Source: Streptomyces sp. HNM0574
GTDB lineage: Bacteria > Actinomycetota > Actinomycetes > Streptomycetales > Streptomycetaceae
Reading direction: 5' to 3'
DNA: 64,000 bases
NCBI RefSeq assembly: GCF_012726235.1
Contig: NZ_JAASAH010000004.1
Span: forward strand, 389,522 to 453,521
The notes beneath the pieces are model-generated. The model had not been told where the DNA came from. It saw nothing but the letters and a program-made list of their open reading frames with translations, and searched no databases. A program made the position numbers and the translations under genes. Below, piece by piece: positions 59,576 to 64,000 of the stretch. Numbering within the stretch: position 1 is the stretch's first letter; every line of letters begins with the position of its first letter.

Positions 59576-60229
59576 ATGTCCCACTCCCGGACCGAGACCG
59601 GCTCGCACCCCGCCCCCGACGCGACCGACCCCCGCCAGGACCGGGTCCTGCTCCTGCTGTCCCCCGACCCGGACACCGTCGAATGGTGCCGCACCGCCGA
59701 GGAGTTCACCCGGGCCGTCTTCGCCGACGTCCAGGCCATCTACTGGGGCCACGGCGACCCGTACCCGGAGGAGCTCGACGCCTGGGAGGGCGAGTGGATC
59801 ATCTCGTTCCGCGGTGACCTGATCGTCCCCGAGCGGGTCTACTCCAAGGCCGCCAAGGGCGCGATCAACTTCCACCCCAGCCCCCCGCACTTCCGGGGGC
59901 TGGGCGGCCACGTCTACGCCCTGCACGAGAACCACGAGACGTTCGGCACCACCTGCCACCACATGGCCAAGTCCGTCGACACCGGCCAGATCATCGACGT
60001 CAAGCGGTTCACCATCGCGCCCGGCGAGACCGCCACCGCGCTGCGCCACCACGTCGGCGCCGTCTCCCTGGCGCAGTACTTCGAGCTCGTCTCGGACCAC
60101 ATCGCCCAGGGCAAGCCGGTGCCGAGCTCGCCCGAGCAGTGGGGCGAACGTCTTTACACCAGCAAGCAGTTGAAGCAGTGGATCGAGGAGACGAAGGCCG
60201 TCGACCCCGGTCACCGGTGCTTCCAGTGA
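59576..60229 (+). CDS. Formyltransferase-fold protein (10-formyl-THF type)
   Basis: A 217-residue protein with the catalytic core of the Fmt/GART family: GAINFHPSPPHFRGLGG contains the Asn-x-His, and SVDTGQIIDVKRF contains the catalytic Asp. No C-terminal tRNA-recognition domain, so it is a small-molecule N-formyltransferase rather than Fmt. ATG 59576 with AAAGGCGG upstream. Its stop overlaps the LysE start (GTGA). It could formylate an amine or hydroxylamine of the cluster product. Confidence 0.85.
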   Translation: MSHSRTETGSHPAPDATDPRQDRVLLLLSPDPDTVEWCRTAEEFTRAVFADVQAIYWGHGDPYPEELDAWEGEWIISFRGDLIVPERVYSKAAKGAINFHPSPPHFRGLGGHVYALHENHETFGTTCHHMAKSVDTGQIIDVKRFTIAPGETATALRHHVGAVSLAQYFELVSDHIAQGKPVPSSPEQWGERLYTSKQLKQWIEETKAVDPGHRCFQ

Positions 60230-60846
60230 TCCTTTCGGGTCAGTACGCGCTCTTCGCCGTGACCTTCGCCGCCTCGGCAGCGGCACCGGGGCCCGAGATC
60301 GCCGCGCTGCTCGGACGCCAGCTGTCCGGCGGCATCCCGCGCAGCGTCCCGCTCGCCCTCGGCATCGCCGTGGGCAAGTGGGCGATGCTCACCGCCGCCG
60401 TCGCCGGTCTCGCGGCGCTGGCGGCGGGCCTGGGCCCGGCCTTCGCGGTGCTCCAGTACTGCGGCGCGCTCTACCTGGTGTGGCTCGGCGTCAAACGGTG
60501 GCGCCGGGCCGGGGCCACCGTGCTCGCCGAGGAACACGAGGAGGGACGGCGGAAACTGCTGCCGGACCTCTCGCTGGGCCTGGCGATGACGCTGTCCAAC
60601 CCCATCGCCCTCGCCTTCTACCTGGCCCTGCTGCCCGGCGTGATCGACATGGCGCACGTCGGCGTCGAGCAGTACCTGCTGCTCGTCGCCATCCTGCTGG
60701 GCGTGGTGGCACTCGTCGTCCTCGGCTACGGGCTGCTCGCCGAGGCGGCACGCAGGGCGTTCGCCGCCGAGAAGTCCAAGGTCTGGATCGACCGGATCGC
60801 GGGCTGCATGTTCATCGGCGCCGGCGCGCTCGTCGCCCTGCGCTGA
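60226..60846 (+). CDS. LysE-family amino acid exporter
   Basis: A 206-residue protein with about six hydrophobic helices, AASAAAPGPEIAALLGRQLSG at the start and LGLAMTLSNPIALAFYLAL in the middle, typical of the LysE/RhtB exporters. GTG 60226 overlaps the formyltransferase stop by 4 nt. Its presence argues that the cluster product is amino-acid-like. Confidence 0.88.
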   Translation: MILSGQYALFAVTFAASAAAPGPEIAALLGRQLSGGIPRSVPLALGIAVGKWAMLTAAVAGLAALAAGLGPAFAVLQYCGALYLVWLGVKRWRRAGATVLAEEHEEGRRKLLPDLSLGLAMTLSNPIALAFYLALLPGVIDMAHVGVEQYLLLVAILLGVVALVVLGYGLLAEAARRAFAAEKSKVWIDRIAGCMFIGAGALVALR

Positions 60847-60948
60847 ACACGCCCCGTACCCAGGCCCGTCGGGGGCGGTGCGCCGCCGCCGTCCCCGACG
60901 GGCCCCGCAAGCCCCTGCCCGTCCACGAACGAAATGAGAGTGATTCCC

Positions 60949-61092
60949 GTGCGCACAGCACTCCTTGCCGTCGTCTACGCCGTCGTGGTCACGCCCGTCG
61001 GCCTGGTGAGCCGGCTGGTCCGTGATCCGCTCGCCCGGAAGTGGGACCGGAACGCGGGGACATACTGGGTCCCGTCCAGCCCGGCCCGCTGA
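60949..61092 (+). CDS. 47-residue SxtJ-like membrane miniprotein
   Basis: GTG 60949 to TGA 61090-61092, preceded by GAGAGTGA. One membrane helix (ALLAVVYAVVVTPVGLVSRL) is followed by RDPLARKWDRNAGTYWVPSS. The helix-to-TPxGLxxRL turn, the DPL and the SYW/TYW ending match the C-terminal part of SxtJ-family proteins found beside NodU-type carbamoyltransferases; here the rest of SxtJ is missing. A membrane partner of the carbamoyltransferase or exporter is inferred. Confidence 0.7.
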   Translation: MRTALLAVVYAVVVTPVGLVSRLVRDPLARKWDRNAGTYWVPSSPAR

Positions 61093-61264
61093 GCGCCGGC
61101 CCCGAGCACCACGGGACACGACGGAACGTGAACGGGGAGGACGGCCGACCGCGGCCCGGCACGGCGATCCCGGCGCCGGGTACGCGCGGCCGTCCTCCCC
61201 GCCCGCTCGCCTGCCCCGCCGCGCGCCACGGCCGCGCGCGTAAACCGAGTCCCTAGGAGAGACA

Positions 61265-61999
61265 GTGCATCCGCCCCCACGACAGGAACACCTCGCTGAC
61301 CGCCCCGAAGAGTCCTCCGGGGTACGGCAGGCGGTAAAGCTCACCGTCCCGGTCGCCATGGCCTACATTCCCCTGGGCATCGCCTTCGGCGTGCTGCTCA
61401 CGGCCAGCGGCATCAACTGGTACTGGGCGCCGCTTTCCACGCTGGTCATCTACGCGGGGTCCATCGAGTTCCTCGCCGTCGGATTCATGGTCGCCGGACT
61501 GCCCGCGTACCAGGTGGCGTTCACCTCCTTCATCGTCAATTTCCGGCACATCTTCTACGGACTCTCCTTTCCGCTGCACAGACTGCGCACGAAATCCCAG
61601 AAGATCTACGGCGTCTTCGCGCTGACGGACGAGACGTACGGCATCACCACCGCGGGCCCCGGAACCGACCTGACCGGCCGGCAGATCACGATCCTCCAAG
61701 TGGTCAGCCACGTCTGGTGGGTGCTCGGCGCCCTGCTCGGCTCGCTCATCGGCCAGGTCATCCCGGACAGCGTCAAGGGCTTCGAATTCGCCCTCACCGC
61801 CATGTTCCTGACGCTGGCCGTCAACGCCGTCAAGGCCAGCAGGAGCATGGTCCTCGTCTACCTCGCGGCCGGTTCCGGCGTGGTCGGATTCCTCGTCGAC
61901 AAGTATCTCGTCGGGGAGTCCTTCCTGATCGTGAGCCTCCTGCTCTACGTCGCCGCCGTCAGCTTCATGTACAAGAAGGAAAAGGAGGCGAAGGGCTGA
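61265..61999 (+). CDS. azlC: AzlC-family amino acid exporter subunit
   Basis: A 244-residue membrane protein with the AzlC signature: [37 protein letters not shown] and [17 protein letters not shown]. AzlC with AzlD exports branched-chain amino acids and analogues. GTG 61265 follows TAGGAGAG. It overlaps azlD by one base. Its place between the carbamoyl/formyl enzymes and carAB suggests a second exporter, or an amino acid exporter protecting the host from the product. Confidence 0.88.
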   Translation: MHPPPRQEHLADRPEESSGVRQAVKLTVPVAMAYIPLGIAFGVLLTASGINWYWAPLSTLVIYAGSIEFLAVGFMVAGLPAYQVAFTSFIVNFRHIFYGLSFPLHRLRTKSQKIYGVFALTDETYGITTAGPGTDLTGRQITILQVVSHVWWVLGALLGSLIGQVIPDSVKGFEFALTAMFLTLAVNAVKASRSMVLVYLAAGSGVVGFLVDKYLVGESFLIVSLLLYVAAVSFMYKKEKEAKG

Positions 62000-62325
62000 T
62001 GGTCAGCGACACCCAGGCACTCGTCGTCATCGCCGTCATCTCGCTGGTGACCATCGCCCTGCGCGTCATTCCGTTCTTCGCCATCGGACAGCTCTCGTCC
62101 AGCGCCTACATGAAGTACCTCGGCGAGAAGATGCCGACCGGCGTGATGATTCTCCTCGTCGCCTACACCGTCAAGGACGAGGACCTCACGACCTATCCCT
62201 ACGGGCTACCCCTGCTCGGATCGCTCGTGGTCGCCGCAGTCATGTACTGGAAGACCGACAACTCCCTTCTCTCCATCGGGGGCGGACTCGCCCTCTACAT
62301 GGTCCTGGTGAATTTGGTGATCTGA
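61999..62325 (+). CDS. azlD: AzlD-family small exporter subunit
   Basis: A 108-residue protein with four helices ([34 protein letters not shown]). ATG 61999 overlaps the azlC stop, and the stop overlaps the carA ATG (TGATG), placing azlC, azlD and carA in one coupled unit. Confidence 0.88.
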   Translation: MVSDTQALVVIAVISLVTIALRVIPFFAIGQLSSSAYMKYLGEKMPTGVMILLVAYTVKDEDLTTYPYGLPLLGSLVVAAVMYWKTDNSLLSIGGGLALYMVLVNLVI

Positions 62326-63455
62326 TGCCGACTCGTAAGCATTCCCCGGCGACCCTCGTCCTGGAGGACGGCCGCAGTTTCCGCGGCCGTGCCTACGGGG
62401 CCGTGGGGGAGACGTTCGGTGAGGCAGTGTTCTCCACCGGCATGACCGGGTATCAGGAGACGCTGACCGACCCTTCGTACCGCCGCCAGGTGGTCGTGAT
62501 GACCGCCCCGCACATCGGCAACACCGGAGTCAACGACGAAGACCCCGAGTCCCGGCGTATCTGGGTCTCGGGCTATGTGGTGCGCGATCCGGCGCGGGTT
62601 CCCTCGAACTGGCGCTCCGTGCGCCCGCTCGACGAGGAACTCCGCGCCCAGGGCGTGGTCGGGATCAGCGGAATCGACACCCGCGCGCTCACCCGTCATC
62701 TGCGCGAACGGGGCGCGATGCGGGCCGGCGTCTTCTCCGGCGATTCCCTGGCCGACGAGGCGACCCTGCTCTCCCGGGTACGGAACGCACCGCCGATGCA
62801 GGGCGCCGATCTCTGCGGCGAGGTGGCGACGGAGAAGGCGTACGTCGTCCCCGCCGTCGGTGAGAAGCGTTTCACCGTCGCTGCCGTCGATCTCGGCATC
62901 AAGGGAATGACGCCGCGGCTGATGGCGGAACGCGGTATCGAGGTGCATGTGCTGCCGCCCTCGTCCACCGTCGAGGATCTCTATTCCGTGCGTCCGGACG
63001 GGGTGTTCTTCTCCAACGGCCCGGGTGATCCCGCCACGGCGGAGCACCCGGTGGAATTGATGCGTGCGGTGCTGGAGCGGAAAACCCCGCTGTTCGGTAT
63101 CTGCTTCGGCAATCAGATTCTCGGCCGGGCGCTGGGTTTCGGCACGTTCAAGCTGAAGTACGGGCACCGGGGCATCAATCAGCCGGTCCAGGACCGGACG
63201 ACCGGCAAGGTCGAGGTGACGGCGCACAACCACGGGTTCGCCGTGGACGCGCCGCTGGACGGGGCGAGCGAGACCCCGTACGGCCGGGCCGAGGTCTCCC
63301 ATGTGTGCCTGAACGACGACGTGGTGGAGGGCCTGCGCCTGCTCGACCGGCCGGCCTTCAGCGTCCAGTACCACCCGGAGGCGGCGGCCGGTCCGCACGA
63401 CGCCGCGTATCTCTTCGACCGTTTCACGAGCCTGATGGAGGGCCAGCGTGCCTAA
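62325..63455 (+). CDS. carA: Carbamoyl-phosphate synthase small subunit (glutaminase)
   Basis: A 376-residue subunit releasing ammonia from glutamine for CarB. The N-terminal domain starts [17 protein letters not shown]; the class I amidotransferase domain has FFSNGPGDP, the nucleophile [14 protein letters not shown] and [11 protein letters not shown]. Complete and apparently active. ATG 62325 overlaps azlD. The usual Streptomyces copy lies in the pyr operon behind pyrB and pyrC; here the upstream genes are azlCD and a carbamoyltransferase, so this is probably a cluster-dedicated second copy. Confidence 0.93.
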   Translation: MPTRKHSPATLVLEDGRSFRGRAYGAVGETFGEAVFSTGMTGYQETLTDPSYRRQVVVMTAPHIGNTGVNDEDPESRRIWVSGYVVRDPARVPSNWRSVRPLDEELRAQGVVGISGIDTRALTRHLRERGAMRAGVFSGDSLADEATLLSRVRNAPPMQGADLCGEVATEKAYVVPAVGEKRFTVAAVDLGIKGMTPRLMAERGIEVHVLPPSSTVEDLYSVRPDGVFFSNGPGDPATAEHPVELMRAVLERKTPLFGICFGNQILGRALGFGTFKLKYGHRGINQPVQDRTTGKVEVTAHNHGFAVDAPLDGASETPYGRAEVSHVCLNDDVVEGLRLLDRPAFSVQYHPEAAAGPHDAAYLFDRFTSLMEGQRA

Positions 63456-64000
63456 GCGCACCGACATCCAGTCCGTCCTGGTCATCGGCTCGGGACCGAT
63501 TGTGATCGGCCAGGCTGCCGAGTTCGACTATTCCGGTACCCAGGCTTGCCGGGTCCTCAAGTCCGAGGGCCTGCGGGTGATTCTGGTGAATTCCAACCCG
63601 GCCACGATCATGACCGACCCGGAGATCGCCGACGCGACGTACGTCGAGCCGATCACTCCCGAATACGTGGCGAAAATCCTCGCGGAGGAACGCCCGGACG
63701 CGCTCCTGCCCACCCTGGGCGGGCAGACGGCGCTGAACACCGCCATCGCCCTGCACGATTCCGGGGTGCTGGAGAAGTTCGGCGTGGAGCTGATCGGCGC
63801 GAACGTCGAGGCGATCAACAAGGGTGAGGACCGGGAACAGTTCAAGGACGTCGTGGAGGCCGTCCGGCGGAAGACCGGGCACGGCGAATCCGCGCGTTCC
63901 TACATCTGCCACTCGATGGACGATGTGCTCAACGGGGTCGAGGAGCTGGGCGGTTACCCGGTGGTGGTGCGTCCCTCGTTCACGATGGGCGGTGCCGGTT
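63448..64000 (+). CDS. carB: Carbamoyl-phosphate synthase large subunit (N-terminal part)
   Basis: The first 184 codons of CarB; the rest lies beyond the window. The N-terminal carboxyphosphate ATP-grasp half starts [20 protein letters not shown], with [16 protein letters not shown] and [19 protein letters not shown] 63448 overlaps the carA stop by 8 nt. It should make carbamoyl phosphate with CarA, presumably for the carbamoyltransferase at 57622. Confidence 0.93.
   Translation, partial: MPKRTDIQSVLVIGSGPIVIGQAAEFDYSGTQACRVLKSEGLRVILVNSNPATIMTDPEIADATYVEPITPEYVAKILAEERPDALLPTLGGQTALNTAIALHDSGVLEKFGVELIGANVEAINKGEDREQFKDVVEAVRRKTGHGESARSYICHSMDDVLNGVEELGGYPVVVRPSFTMGGAG

Overview
The window is very GC-rich actinobacterial chromosome, almost certainly Streptomyces or a close relative. 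Supporting signs are GTG starts, many ATGA/GTGA gene overlaps, leaderless-looking promoters, a SARP/AfsR-type regulator, a monomeric isocitrate dehydrogenase, SpoIIE/GAF phosphatase architecture and a TTA (bldA-type) codon in an atypical gene. No rRNA, tRNA, CRISPR array or insertion sequence was recognised.

Region 1 (1-4443, resumed at 14515-19853) is a dispersed cobalamin (corrin ring) pathway. A B12 riboswitch precedes the 5' end of cobN on the minus strand. cobG, cobH and a cobI-cobJ fusion lie on the plus strand. cobK and cbiD are divergent, and cobM and cobL overlap on the minus strand. Oxygen-dependent enzymes (CobG, CobN) are mixed with the CbiD-type C1 methyltransferase.

Region 2 (4495-13893) is accessory. 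It holds an orphan double-glycine-leader peptide, a 2H phosphoesterase, and a six-gene minus-strand operon: XRE regulator, catalytically dead resolvase-like protein, two small proteins, a 46-residue Asp/Asn/Gly-rich peptide and an isoaspartyl-methyltransferase-like enzyme. A methionine aminopeptidase/XRE pair shares a three-repeat operator. A low-GC membrane protein with a TIR-like C-terminus follows.

Region 3 (20002-34780) carries a tsaD/alaS pair that looks like second copies, a TetR-regulated MFS pump, a Baeyer-Villiger monooxygenase, a degenerate PAP2 protein, an MMPL transporter, and an SDR gene with an apparent one-base frameshift ahead of an F420-type (DDN) domain. A methyltransferase closes the stretch.

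Region 4 (34856-51233) has a P450, a class III aminotransferase with methylmalonate-semialdehyde dehydrogenase and a divergent PucR regulator (beta-amino acid catabolism), a secreted sphingomyelinase-like phosphodiesterase, a DJ-1/PfpI protein, a SpoIIE phosphatase, monomeric IDH and a SARP/NB-ARC/TPR regulator.

Region 5 (51264-64000, runs off the end) looks like a compact biosynthetic gene cluster: degenerate ATP-grasp protein, VioC/AsnO-type Fe(II)/2-oxoglutarate hydroxylase, SGNH-like protein, 28-residue cationic peptide, heme-oxygenase-like di-iron enzyme, O-carbamoyltransferase, formyltransferase, LysE exporter, 47-residue SxtJ-like membrane miniprotein, AzlCD exporter, and its own carAB carbamoyl-phosphate synthase. 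I infer a carbamoylated and/or formylated modified amino acid product. This is the most interesting part of the window. The 46-aa peptide/PIMT pair (5765-7090) is the second best candidate for something undescribed.
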